Shown here piece by piece: positions 9,231 to 17,921 of a stretch of DNA of 64,000 nt. The notes below the pieces were generated by a model. The model was not told the origin of the DNA. It worked only from the letters and a program-made list of their open reading frames with translations, and searched no databases. The position numbers were made by a program, and so were the translations under genes. The stretch comes from Rubripirellula reticaptiva (lineage in GTDB: Bacteria; Planctomycetota; Planctomycetia; Pirellulales; Pirellulaceae). Every line of letters starts with the position of its first letter. The first letter of the stretch is position 1. The stretch spans positions 569,380-633,379 of the forward strand of contig NZ_SJPX01000003.1 of the NCBI RefSeq assembly GCF_007860175.1, read 5' to 3'.

Positions 9231-10061
9231 TCATCGAGACGTCACGGCAACTTCCGTCGACTGGGCGTTCAACTTGTCCATGGCGTTGCGTAGTGCATCG
9301 ACGTTGACGCTATCTGTTTCCGTTGGTAACGAATCGTTTGGCGATAAGGGAGCGGGGGTATCCGTCTGCGGTGTCGGGCTATTGGGAGCAAGTTCTAACT
9401 CTGCGGCTGGCTGAATAGTCTGCTTCACCGTTTCCGAAACGAATGGTACTGCGGACGCCGCGATTGCTTGCACGTTGTTAGCTTCGTTCGTTTCAATCCA
9501 TTCGTCATGACAGTCAATGACCACAACTAGCGATTGGAATTCGATCATGGTTCCGTTGCGATTTCCCATCGATAGAGCTTCGTTGGGAAGCACAACCTCG
9601 ACTTCGACGGCGGTGCAAGGTTCGATGGCACAGGTGCGGACGGTTGCACTAGGACAATGCGGATGGATGGCACCCAAGAGTGCCACGACTGAGACGTCGA
9701 CACCGTCAACTTTGTGCTGGCTTTGGTTCATCACCGTGATCATGAACCGCGGTCCACAAATTTCGGCCTCATCAACACGCCGATGAACCGAAACGATTTG
9801 CAGATCGCCGAGGTCGGTTGCTGGGACCGATGCGAAGCCGAAGGGCGTTGCCGCGACGGTAGAAGCCGCTATCGAGTTGTCGACGCTCTGGTTGACTCCG
9901 TGACGACGGATTTGTGCGATGACGTGGTCGCAGCGCGGATTGCCACGTAGAACTTGCCATGTGTCGACGGTTTGGCTTTTGGCGATGGCTGCGAAACAGA
10001 TCGCGACGGTGGTCGTGATACAAACGATGACTGAGAAGCGGATGGCTTTGGAAATAGGCAT
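9231..10061 (-). CDS. Exported protein with CARDB-like domain
   Basis: A 276-residue protein when started at ATG 10061, which has AGG eight bases upstream and begins a clean signal peptide (MPISKAIRFSVIVC to AIAKSQ). The same frame extends further upstream, but that stretch overlaps the next gene and lacks a start signal. The middle part (about residues 95-190) has the beta-sandwich pattern of CARDB domains: a phenylalanine-rich strand FMITVMNQSQHKVD, then a closing DEWIETNEANNVQA, close to the usual E-x-N-E-x-N-N ending. CARDB domains occur in exported adhesion or scaffold proteins. The C-terminal 80 residues are Pro/Thr/Ala-rich. Likely periplasmic or surface-located; partner unknown. Confidence 0.75.
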   Translation of the reverse strand: MPISKAIRFSVIVCITTTVAICFAAIAKSQTVDTWQVLRGNPRCDHVIAQIRRHGVNQSVDNSIAASTVAATPFGFASVPATDLGDLQIVSVHRRVDEAEICGPRFMITVMNQSQHKVDGVDVSVVALLGAIHPHCPSATVRTCAIEPCTAVEVEVVLPNEALSMGNRNGTMIEFQSLVVVIDCHDEWIETNEANNVQAIAASAVPFVSETVKQTIQPAAELELAPNSPTPQTDTPAPLSPNDSLPTETDSVNVDALRNAMDKLNAQSTEVAVTSR

Positions 10062-10177
10062 GAGTTTACCTGTGAATGATTGGGCATGCGGTAGAAACAA
10101 AAAATCCTGGCAACCCCATCGAGAGAGTTGCCAGGCATGGAGTGGAACGTTGTGGGCAATCGCCGCGTCGGTCTTGC

Positions 10178-10591
10178 TTAGTAGCAACCCCAGTAACTGG
10201 TGTAGCAAGGTGTGTAGCAAGAGTAGCTAGGCGTGTAGTAAATCGGTGTGTAGCAACTGCTGTACGAGTGATAGCAGGGGTTGTGCCAGTTCGTGTAGCA
10301 CGAGCGGTAAGACGATCGGTGTTGGTAACCGCCATAGCTGCCGTAGCCACGTCCGTATCCGCCGAAACGTCGGAAGCAAGCGGCGATGGCGTCGCTGTCG
10401 TTATTTTCATCGTCGCCCAGTAACGCGTCGACGTCGGCTTGGCCGAGTTTATCGGGTGTGGATTCGGCGTCGGTCACGTTGTTGCTAGTGGTGTCCATCT
10501 TGGCGATGGCAGAAAGCAGGTCATCATTTGCTTGAACCGAGCAAGCGAGCAACATCATGGGGGCGATTGCGAATAGGGCTGTCTTGAACAT
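10178..10591 (-). CDS. Small exported Tyr/Cys/Ser-rich protein
   Basis: A 137-residue protein started at ATG 10591, with GGAG about ten bases upstream (CCGGAGAACTCTACG). Residues 1-21 form a signal peptide; LLAC at 14-17 could also be a poor lipobox, which would make it a lipoprotein. Residues 22-70 are acidic (DDLLSAIAKMD, ALLGDDENND). Residues 74-96 are Gly/Tyr-rich and 96-137 are a tandem of CYT/CYH-type units with nine cysteines and about fourteen tyrosines, ending WGCY. Such sequence suggests a cross-linked, metal-binding or structural surface protein; no known family is recognised. The gene is divergent from the lipocalin-like protein gene at 10823. Confidence 0.75.
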   Translation of the reverse strand: MFKTALFAIAPMMLLACSVQANDDLLSAIAKMDTTSNNVTDAESTPDKLGQADVDALLGDDENNDSDAIAACFRRFGGYGRGYGSYGGYQHRSSYRSCYTNWHNPCYHSYSSCYTPIYYTPSYSCYTPCYTSYWGCY

Positions 10592-10822
10592 CGTAGAGTT
10601 CTCCGGAAATTGGCAGAGTAAGTTGAGAAAGCGATCGTGAGTCTGCCGTGTCTCGTCGTCGCTGGGCGTCACTTGACTAACCGACCAAGCGACGGCGGCA
10701 GGGATGTGTTACGAGAAAGTTTGGAAAATTATTCGGTCGCCTCTGCCATGTAACAAAACGCCCCTTCTCTCGCTTGGATAAGTCGAACCCCCATTCGTCT
10801 TTACTCTGATGCGAGTTTTCCG

Positions 10823-11773
10823 ATGCGATACCGATTCCCTTGCGTGTTGTTGGCTGCTAGTCAATTCTTGCTGGCACCGAACTTTCTAGGTCAACCTTTC
10901 GACAACGAAGCTAGGGGCGATGATCCTCTGTTTTCTGAGATTGCGATGGAGTCCGTCTTTGCCAAGTCGGTCACCGCGTCGCCAGTCGTCGCGACCAAGA
11001 ATGATTCGGCCGACTTTGGCCGGATCACGGGGCCCAGCTCGTTAGCGACGGTGCTGAAGTCGTCCGGTTTCGAACCGAAACAAGACAAGGAAAGCGTTTC
11101 CTTTGTGGTCGCACGAACGGGATGGAAGCTGCCGGTTGCGATGAAGGTTGATGTTCAACAGGATCAGATTTCATGCCACATGTCGCTGACCAAGATCGAT
11201 CCTGATGCGAGTCTCAGCAGCGAAACCATCCTTTCGTTGATGGCCGCCAGCAACCAAGCCGAGCACGCCACGTTCGTCTATGACGACGATCGGAAAATGA
11301 TCCAACTGCGATGTTTGCTGTCCAACCGCGACGTCACGATGCAGTCTCTTCAAGATCGAATGACGACACTGGCGGACATCGCCATTGCAAATTCAGTGGT
11401 CTGGATGGCGTTGAAGACGTCACCAACTCTGACCTCAATATCTGCCAGCCGATCGCCCACTGATGGCAAGACGTTGGTCAGTCAGGCATCCGTTTTGGGA
11501 CGGTGGGGGGCCAGTTTGCCGTCCAATGCGTCGATTGCGATTGAGTTTAGTAGTAACGGGACTTTCAAAATGGCTCATGTCGCCGGCAAGCAGTCGGCCA
11601 TTTCGTCAGGAACGGTGCAGCGTGAATCCAACCGATTGACGCTTTCGGAAACCGGGAAACCCAAGGTGGTGTTCCAAATTGATTCCGTCACAGCGACGGC
11701 AATGGAACTGCGTTTGATCGATACGGCTGGCAAGTCAGGGCTTTTGATCAAATTTACGAAAGTAAACCCGTAA
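10823..11773 (+). CDS. Exported protein with C-terminal lipocalin-like domain
   Basis: A 316-residue protein with a signal peptide over about residues 1-32. The middle (about 75-205) is a mixed alpha/beta region with no recognised motif. The last 90 residues, from LGRWGASLP to LLIKFTKVNP, form a beta-rich unit with the spacing G-x-W, then IEFSSNGTF, SGTV and LTLSE. The same pattern ends the protein at 13271-14077 (SGTWKVSLP, NDNGQF, AGTF, LTLVR). This suggests a lipocalin-like barrel shared by two proteins of one cluster. Ligand unknown. It is followed 75 bp later by a trypsin-like protease gene on the same strand. Confidence 0.7.
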   Translation: MRYRFPCVLLAASQFLLAPNFLGQPFDNEARGDDPLFSEIAMESVFAKSVTASPVVATKNDSADFGRITGPSSLATVLKSSGFEPKQDKESVSFVVARTGWKLPVAMKVDVQQDQISCHMSLTKIDPDASLSSETILSLMAASNQAEHATFVYDDDRKMIQLRCLLSNRDVTMQSLQDRMTTLADIAIANSVVWMALKTSPTLTSISASRSPTDGKTLVSQASVLGRWGASLPSNASIAIEFSSNGTFKMAHVAGKQSAISSGTVQRESNRLTLSETGKPKVVFQIDSVTATAMELRLIDTAGKSGLLIKFTKVNP

Positions 11774-11848
11774 CACTTTCGCACGCCTTTCGCTTGTCTA
11801 GTTATCCCCGCTCCGTTCACACCGACATGGCCATCGAGGTTACCAATC

Positions 11849-13054
11849 ATGTTCGCAATTAGCCCCCTCTTAGCCGTCATGGGCACCGCCGCCCTAGCGA
11901 ATCGTTACCTGTTGATCGCCGCACTAGCGATCACGGCTGCAACCGCACGCGGCGACGCCGACACGTACGCTCGAGTCGTTCAATCGACTGTTTGGATCGT
12001 CACCAGCGACGCAAACAACGAAACCGCCACCGGTACGGGCGTTTTGGTCGACGCTGAAAAGCGAATCGTCATAACCAACGCTCACGTGGTCGGCGACAGC
12101 CGCACAGCGGTCGTGTTTTTCGCTGATATCAAAGACGGTTTGCCAAACGTCAAACGGAAACACTATTTGGACAACGTTCTGAAACTGGCCCAGCCCGGCA
12201 AAGTGGTCGCGGTTGATCGACGCCGCGATTTGGCACTGATTCAGTTGCCAAATCTGCCCGACGGCGCCAAGGCGATCGAGATGTCTGAAAATGGCACCAA
12301 GCCAGGCTCGACGATTGAATTGGTAGGAAATCCTGGGAACAGCGATGTGATGTGGGTGTCCACATCCGGGTCGGTTCGGGCCGTTTATGACAAGAAGTTC
12401 AAGTCAAACCATGGGGAACACAACTTTCGTGCTGTCGAAACGCAAAGCCCTATTCAACCCGGCGACAGCGGCGGTCCTATCGTTGACGGTGAAGGGAAAC
12501 TGGTCGCACTGGCCCAGTCGTTCTCACCCGACAATTCGCTGATCAGTTTCTGTGTCGATATCACCGAGATCCGGGCCTTGTTGGACAGCAGTTGGAAGCA
12601 AGCACCGATCGCAAGCAAAAAACTACTCCAAGACGCCGATATCCAGCACACCGTCACTGCAGCCGGGCACTATCAAGTCGACCATCCGCTGGCCGATAAG
12701 ACGACGCAAACGGTTTTTGTGGCTAAGGACACCGAGTACTTCGAGCGAGCAGATGTGCGAAAAATCTGGTCGCTCGTGCAAGTCAGTAAGGACCAGCCAT
12801 CGACCGAACTGATGAACCGTCTGCTACGCCAAAGCTCGGTCACCAAGATCGGTGCATGGGCCATCGAGAAAAATGATGCCGGTGAACATCTAGTGATCTA
12901 CGTCGCCAAGCTTGATGCAACCGCGCCGGACGAGGCGATCAAAGGAACGATTGAATATGTCGCCCGGATCGCTGCCGCGATGGCAAAGGAGTTGAAACCG
13001 AAGGCGGACGAAAAATCGGCTGCCGAAACGCTGGCTTCTTGGCTGGCAAAGTGA
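11849..13054 (+). CDS. Exported trypsin-like (S1C/DegP-type) serine protease
   Basis: A 401-residue protease with a hydrophobic signal region (about 1-35) cleaved near TARGDA. The chymotrypsin-fold domain spans about 40-230 with a complete triad: His79 in ITNAHVV, Asp127 in RRRDLALIQL and Ser207 in QPGDSGGPIV. This matches the HtrA/DegP catalytic domain. The C-terminal 170 residues show no PDZ signature (no GLG-type carboxylate loop), which sets it apart from true DegP and suggests another regulatory or binding region. GAGG lies about 13 bases before the start. Flanked by two proteins that share a lipocalin-like domain, so it may process or protect surface proteins of this cluster; that is inference. 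Confidence 0.87.
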   Translation: MFAISPLLAVMGTAALANRYLLIAALAITAATARGDADTYARVVQSTVWIVTSDANNETATGTGVLVDAEKRIVITNAHVVGDSRTAVVFFADIKDGLPNVKRKHYLDNVLKLAQPGKVVAVDRRRDLALIQLPNLPDGAKAIEMSENGTKPGSTIELVGNPGNSDVMWVSTSGSVRAVYDKKFKSNHGEHNFRAVETQSPIQPGDSGGPIVDGEGKLVALAQSFSPDNSLISFCVDITEIRALLDSSWKQAPIASKKLLQDADIQHTVTAAGHYQVDHPLADKTTQTVFVAKDTEYFERADVRKIWSLVQVSKDQPSTELMNRLLRQSSVTKIGAWAIEKNDAGEHLVIYVAKLDATAPDEAIKGTIEYVARIAAAMAKELKPKADEKSAAETLASWLAK

Positions 13055-13101
13055 GTTTTTGCGGTAAATAACGTGTGTGAAGCGATGGGGTCGCTCGGAA
13101 G

Positions 13102-13150
13102 GAGACGCGGATCGTTCGAGGTAACTTGAACGGTGCGCGTCTCTTTTTTT
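13102..13150 (+). terminator. Rho-independent terminator of the serine protease gene
   Basis: GAGACGCG (13102-13109) pairs exactly with CGCGTCTC (13136-13143); an inner GTTC (13114-13117) and GAAC (13128-13131) can also pair. Seven T follow at 13144-13150. It lies 48 bp after the stop of the protease gene. Confidence 0.85.
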
Positions 13151-13270
13151 GTTTTTCAAGAATCTCGGTAACACATCCAAGGTGCCGACGCTTGGATTGT
13201 TAGCGGACAATCGTTCGCGAAAGAAAGTCATCCAGAAATCACGAATCCCTTCAAAGTAGGAAACCAAGCC

Positions 13271-14077
13271 ATGACCAAGAACTTCAAACGACTGATGATC
13301 GTCGGCGCCATTGTCTGCAGCACCGCCCAAGTCTCCAGTGCCGGCGGATGCGGCGGCGGCAGTCGGGGCGGCTTCCGAGGGGGCATCAGTATCGGCTTTG
13401 GGGGCGGCGGAGGCATCCGAGCGAGCGTTCGTGCTCCTCAAATTTCGCATCAAGTTCATCGTCCGATCCAACATCATCACGTCATTTCGCAGCCGACCTA
13501 TGCTGCTCCCATTTACACCCAGCCGACCTACATCCCGCCGGTTTACCAACAGCCAGTGCAATCGCAGCCCGCTTTCGCTCAGCCGGTCGACTCTCAGCCA
13601 GTCGTCTCTCAACCCGCTCCGGCATCACCAGTGGTTTCGTCAGCTCCTGCAATATCATCTGCTCCGGCGAATTCTGTAGCAACGCCGGCGGCTCCATCGG
13701 CGCTACAAATGTTGGCTTCCCTGACGAATGAGTCCGCCAGCGAAACCGACGCTGTCTCGGCGGCGACAAGTATCCCCGAATTCTCTGCGACGACATCGTC
13801 CGTGCCGACAACCAGTTCGGGCACGTGGAAGGTCTCACTGCCTGGCGATCAGTCAGTCGAACTGATCTTGAACGACAACGGACAGTTCTCGTGGACGGCG
13901 ACCAAGGCAGGTGCAACCAGTTCGTTTGCCGGCACATTCCAATTGGATGGCGATCAACTGACTCTAGTGCGGTCAACTGACCAACAGCAAATGCGAGGTA
14001 CTTGGACGGCAACCGCAAACGGATTCACGTTCAAGCTGGACGGTGCAACCACCGGCGGGCTTGCATTCACTCGCTAG
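13271..14077 (+). CDS. Exported Pro/Gln/Ser-rich protein with C-terminal lipocalin-like domain
   Basis: A 268-residue protein with TAGGAAA nine bases before the ATG. Residues 1-24 are a signal peptide ending SSAGG, followed by a Gly-rich stretch (25-50), a His-rich stretch (60-70) and then imperfect repeats of the type P-T-Y-x-x-P and S-Q-P (75-118) that become an Ala/Ser/Pro-rich linker (118-180). Residues 185-268 form a beta-rich domain like the one ending the 10823-11773 protein. The repeats suggest an extended, wall- or surface-spanning arm with a small ligand-binding barrel at its tip. Not assigned to a family. Its TAG stop lies within the CTAG shared with the convergent gene at 14074. 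Confidence 0.72.
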   Translation: MTKNFKRLMIVGAIVCSTAQVSSAGGCGGGSRGGFRGGISIGFGGGGGIRASVRAPQISHQVHRPIQHHHVISQPTYAAPIYTQPTYIPPVYQQPVQSQPAFAQPVDSQPVVSQPAPASPVVSSAPAISSAPANSVATPAAPSALQMLASLTNESASETDAVSAATSIPEFSATTSSVPTTSSGTWKVSLPGDQSVELILNDNGQFSWTATKAGATSSFAGTFQLDGDQLTLVRSTDQQQMRGTWTATANGFTFKLDGATTGGLAFTR

Positions 14078-16377
14078 ACCCTGCTTGGATCGGACGCTAA
14101 CAAGCGGTCTTCATAGCCATCACCGGTTTCGACGATGATGGCGGAATGGTGAAGGTGCTTTTCTTCTTTGACATTGACCGCAAAACACCGAGTTTGGCAT
14201 AGACCGCATCCGACACAGCGGTCTGCAAGCACGACGGGGGCGAGAAACCCCGTTCCTTCGACCGGCACGCCGCTCGAATCGACTTCGGTATGAACCTGAG
14301 TGTATTCGATCGCGTGATAGCCGGCCGCGTTGCATTCTTGGACACAAAGATCACATTCGCCGGTCGCGGCGAACGGCAAACAAGTGGACTCGTTGACGAT
14401 CGCCAGCCCCATGCGAGTTGTCTTCTTTTCGACGAGCGGCAACGGGCGAATCGCGCCGGTCGGACAAACTTGGCCGCAGGCATTGCAACTTGATTCACAT
14501 CCCGCCCAGTCCGCGTTGACCAGCGGAGCCCACAGCCCCTCGAGTCCTTGTTCGAATCCTTCGGGTTGCAGCACGTTGTTCGGACATGCTTTGAAACACT
14601 CGCCACAGCGAATGCACATTTCCAAGAATTTGTCTTCGGGGACGCTGCCCGGCGGACGGACAGGGCGAACGGCGTCTGCAGCATCAAGGTTGGCACCAAA
14701 CGCTTTCGTTGTTGCCGCGACGCTGATTCCACCCACCACCGCAGCCGATCCGCCGGCCGCCAGCGATAAGAAACCTCGGCGACCGAGCGATGTTTCGCCA
14801 GTCGGCGGATCGTTCGGGATTTTCAGTTCAACGACGTTCCATCGCTCGACAAACTTGATCGCATGAGTCGGACAAACGCCGCCGCAGGATTGGCACATCG
14901 TGCAATCGGAGGTGCGAGTGGTGAAGTCGGGCTTGATCGCATCGAAAGGACAAATCTCGACACACTTGTTGCAGTTGATGCAGGACGATTCGACCTTTCG
15001 CTCGGTCACACGAAACAAGTTTCCCAGCGAAAAAACGGCGCCGCTTGGGCAAACGTATTTGCACCAGAACCGCGGACGTAGAAAGCCTAATCCAAGCACG
15101 ACCGCGAACATCACAATCGAAATGACCTGTCCGACGCCGATGCGGGGAACCAAGTGCCAGCCTCGTGTCGATCCGCTGACAAGGGGATCAACGATAAACA
15201 ACATCGCTCGCGTGATCACGGGAATCGCAGAAAAAAATCCCGATACTAAGACACCGGCAACCGCCGCAACCAACGTGCCGGCCAACAAATAATATTTGAT
15301 GTGAACCCACCAACCATCGTCGGAAACTCGAAACCGTTTCGTTCGGCCGGCGATGGCCCAATCAAAAAGGTCGATGGTGGTTCCGAGAGGGCAGAGGTAT
15401 CCGCAGAATCCTCGCGGGATCAAAACGCAGACGATCAGAATAACGCACGCGGAAACTAATGATCCGACCCAACTGCGAGAGGCAATGGCCGTTGAAAGGC
15501 TGACCAAGGGGTCGATGATCAGAAACGTTTCGGCAGGGATGACTTCTTTGCTGGCCAGATTGTCAGTGTAGTGAGATGACCAGGTGTTCGGGTCGGACTG
15601 GTAAAGACGAAACGAGCCCGAACCGGTAAAGAATGCATCGAACACTTCGGGCGACACCTCACCTTGAAGATTCAACCAAACCTGATCGTCGTGCTGCTGT
15701 GTCACTTCAAATTCGCCAATGCAAACGACGCTCTGATTACTCGCGGCGGCGCTTGCAATCATGTCATCGGCGACGAAGACATGGAGGCCGCTGGCGACTG
15801 TTGATTTATTGTTAGACGGTTTCGACAGTACGAAATGTCCTGACACATCATCAATGGTTTGGAAGGTCCAACCCGCCGATGCTTGTGGTGCTGGCATTGG
15901 CCTCGCGCTGTATGGCCAACAAACATACAGAAAAAGCGTTAGGAACGTCAGCAAACAAAATGACTGAACGACTCGGCGTACGGGCGATGCCAGCCACGAA
16001 ATCCCAAGTCGCCTTAGAAACTTCCGAAACAGACCTCGACGTTTTGTGGCATGGTCAGATTGCAAAACACCTGGCGTCACCGTCCGCAGAAACCGTGCAG
16101 CGAGCGACGATGAAGCCGGTTGGCCTTTGCGCAGCTTTCGCAGCGCCGGAACGAACCAGTCTAAACGAATCATGGCTGACGAACGACCGCGATCAAAACT
16201 TGTCAGGAACATGATCACGCTGGCGGCGATCAATACCAATCCAAGCGAGATCGCCAATTTAAAACGATCGTGGAAGACGCGTTGGTAGGCAACGTGTCCG
16301 GTCACAGCGGCCGTGACGATCACGCCACCGAAGATTCCAGTGGCGAAAGCAATTACTCGGGATCGAGTTGGATTCAT
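14074..16377 (-). CDS. NapH-NapG-like polyferredoxin (membrane 4Fe-4S protein, C-terminal half of a NosR-like system)
   Basis: A 767-residue protein started at ATG 16377, with GGAGGAAA upstream; a longer in-frame start at 16455 has no such site. Order: membrane helices near 10-60 and 135-155; a periplasmic domain (165-285); a NapH/NosR-like membrane core with GFCGYLCPLG (323-332) and FWCKYVCPSG (437-446); two 4Fe-4S motifs CINCNKCVEICP (466-477) and CTMCQSCGGVCP (492-503); a twin-arginine segment GRRGFLSLAAGGSAA (532-546); then a NapG-like module with CIRCGECFKACP, CNACGQVCP, CDLCVQEC and CVGCGLCQTRC (588-731). Family knowledge: such proteins pass electrons from quinol to periplasmic enzymes. 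It reads as a NapH-NapG fusion and is paired with the FMN-binding gene 119 bp upstream. Confidence 0.88.
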   Translation of the reverse strand: MNPTRSRVIAFATGIFGGVIVTAAVTGHVAYQRVFHDRFKLAISLGLVLIAASVIMFLTSFDRGRSSAMIRLDWFVPALRKLRKGQPASSSLAARFLRTVTPGVLQSDHATKRRGLFRKFLRRLGISWLASPVRRVVQSFCLLTFLTLFLYVCWPYSARPMPAPQASAGWTFQTIDDVSGHFVLSKPSNNKSTVASGLHVFVADDMIASAAASNQSVVCIGEFEVTQQHDDQVWLNLQGEVSPEVFDAFFTGSGSFRLYQSDPNTWSSHYTDNLASKEVIPAETFLIIDPLVSLSTAIASRSWVGSLVSACVILIVCVLIPRGFCGYLCPLGTTIDLFDWAIAGRTKRFRVSDDGWWVHIKYYLLAGTLVAAVAGVLVSGFFSAIPVITRAMLFIVDPLVSGSTRGWHLVPRIGVGQVISIVMFAVVLGLGFLRPRFWCKYVCPSGAVFSLGNLFRVTERKVESSCINCNKCVEICPFDAIKPDFTTRTSDCTMCQSCGGVCPTHAIKFVERWNVVELKIPNDPPTGETSLGRRGFLSLAAGGSAAVVGGISVAATTKAFGANLDAADAVRPVRPPGSVPEDKFLEMCIRCGECFKACPNNVLQPEGFEQGLEGLWAPLVNADWAGCESSCNACGQVCPTGAIRPLPLVEKKTTRMGLAIVNESTCLPFAATGECDLCVQECNAAGYHAIEYTQVHTEVDSSGVPVEGTGFLAPVVLADRCVGCGLCQTRCFAVNVKEEKHLHHSAIIVETGDGYEDRLLASDPSRV

Positions 16378-16496
16378 CGATGCTTTTCCTCCAACCTCAG
16401 CCGCCCGAATTGAAACAGGTTTATTCGCCAACGCACTGGCTGGCCACTCCGCCATCGCTTACTTTTGTCAGCTCGACTCGCGACGTTCGCTAGCAG

Positions 16497-17795
16497 TCAC
16501 TTCGATCCATCGGCGAGTGCTTTTGCAGTTGCAGCGATGATGGCTTGCGATGTGATTGTCGCGCCGCTGGTGCCGTCGACATCTTTGATGCCTTGTAGTT
16601 CAATGATCTGCTGTGGCGTATCTGTCAACGCTGCGTAGAATTGTTTTTCGCGGTGCTTGGTTACTCGAACCTGCAGGATTTTTGCTGACGCCACCTCGAC
16701 TTCGACTTCGACCTGGCCGTTGTAGCCCATGCTTGACGCCGTGTACGTTCCGTCGGCAACTCGTCGCACATCCGCGCGATCAAACAATCGAATCGCTTCG
16801 ATCGCGTCACTTGCTCGGCCTTTGAAACGAGCTAGGTATTCTTGGTTTCGAGCTTCGTCGCGATCGATCACTTGCTGGTAATACGTGATCGCTTCGTCGA
16901 ATCGCCCCGCGCCTCGAAGGGCATCGCCTGCGTTCAAAAACGCTTCGTTGAATTGCCGTGTTTTACTGTACACGTCGGTCACGGCAAGAGCTTTGTCGAT
17001 TTCGCCCATGTCGCCGAATAACTTGATGGCGCTAAAATGCACTTGTTCGCTGTCGAGCATGGATAATGCCATCGACCGATTGCCTAATCGCCAATAGCAC
17101 TCTGCCAAATAGACTCCGACGGGATTAGCAGCAGTCGCGTCGGATTTCTGCAGCCAAAAAGCAGCACGAGAGTAGTCGCGGAAAAGCGTAAAGTACATGT
17201 CGCCGAGCTTTTGCATGTCGCGGCTTAGCAACTCGTGGTTGCCCTGGTGCAGCTTCATGCACTGATAAACCAATTTCAGCCCAGGCTTCCACCTTCCCTC
17301 GTTCGGGTTCACTCGCCCCCAAATGTACTGGCCTACATTTTTTGATTCGTTCCACGGGCCGGGCGACTTCAGCGGCCAATTTAATTCCAGTGATTGCGGA
17401 TGATTCAGTTCGGTGGACTCAAGCCACTTGGGCGGTTGGCTGCCGACCGACTCGATCAACGCGAGTACTTCGTCGCGGGTGCGTCCGCCATTGTTATCGG
17501 AATTGCCGTCCAGCGATGTCTTCTTGCCGGCCTGAGTGACCGAACGGATTTTGGAGAACGGATAGGTCCGCTGAAAGCTTCGACTACCAATCTTCGTAAG
17601 GAAGTCGATCTCGCTTTCTTCCTCGCGAATCTTGATAATTTCGCCGTTCATCGTCGACCCGTTGATGAACTCGATCGAGTCCTGAGCAAACGTCGAACCG
17701 GCCAATGACAAATACAGCAGTCCCAAGCCGACCATCGGGCGGAAAAATTGGGAAGCCGTTGGAAACGCAATCGAACGATGGGATGGAGTCTTCAT
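16497..17795 (-). CDS. Exported FMN-binding protein with TPR-like middle
   Basis: A 432-residue protein started at ATG 17795; the frame extends to a TTG at 17837, which is less likely. Signal peptide about 1-37, ending GSTFAQ. The N-terminal part (38-90) resembles a small beta domain, the middle (about 155-340) has repeating amphipathic helices like TPR, and residues about 345-432 are an FMN_bind domain. Its TSGATITS (409-416) contains the S-G-A-T motif in which Thr413 would carry FMN by a phosphoester bond, as in RnfG, NqrC and NosR. Together with the next gene this rebuilds, on two chains, the FMN plus NapH-like layout of NosR. Attachment of FMN would need an ApbE-type transferase not seen here. 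Confidence 0.83.
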   Translation of the reverse strand: MKTPSHRSIAFPTASQFFRPMVGLGLLYLSLAGSTFAQDSIEFINGSTMNGEIIKIREEESEIDFLTKIGSRSFQRTYPFSKIRSVTQAGKKTSLDGNSDNNGGRTRDEVLALIESVGSQPPKWLESTELNHPQSLELNWPLKSPGPWNESKNVGQYIWGRVNPNEGRWKPGLKLVYQCMKLHQGNHELLSRDMQKLGDMYFTLFRDYSRAAFWLQKSDATAANPVGVYLAECYWRLGNRSMALSMLDSEQVHFSAIKLFGDMGEIDKALAVTDVYSKTRQFNEAFLNAGDALRGAGRFDEAITYYQQVIDRDEARNQEYLARFKGRASDAIEAIRLFDRADVRRVADGTYTASSMGYNGQVEVEVEVASAKILQVRVTKHREKQFYAALTDTPQQIIELQGIKDVDGTSGATITSQAIIAATAKALADGSK

Positions 17796-17921
17796 GGCGA
17801 AGATTCTAGCGACTGACAACACGTAGTGCGTTGTCAACCGATCAAATTATCACGATTTAGAGCGCTCGCTCACAATCGATCGTGTGCCCAACTTGGTCTT
17901 GCGACCACAACCAACTCGCGA

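Noticed and set aside
10066-10423. Repeat-like frames over the Tyr/Cys-rich gene, suggesting an array
   Set aside because: The periodic GTGTAGCA-type units come from the coding repeats of the exported protein; they lack spacers of constant length, so it is not a CRISPR array.
12890-13612. Minus-strand open frame of 240 codons
   Set aside because: It runs through the protease C-terminus, a terminator and the Pro-rich gene; it is an echo of their codon bias.
13480-13640. Direct-repeat-like DNA of the CAGCC type
   Set aside because: Explained by the Gln-Pro repeats of the exported protein at 13271-14077.
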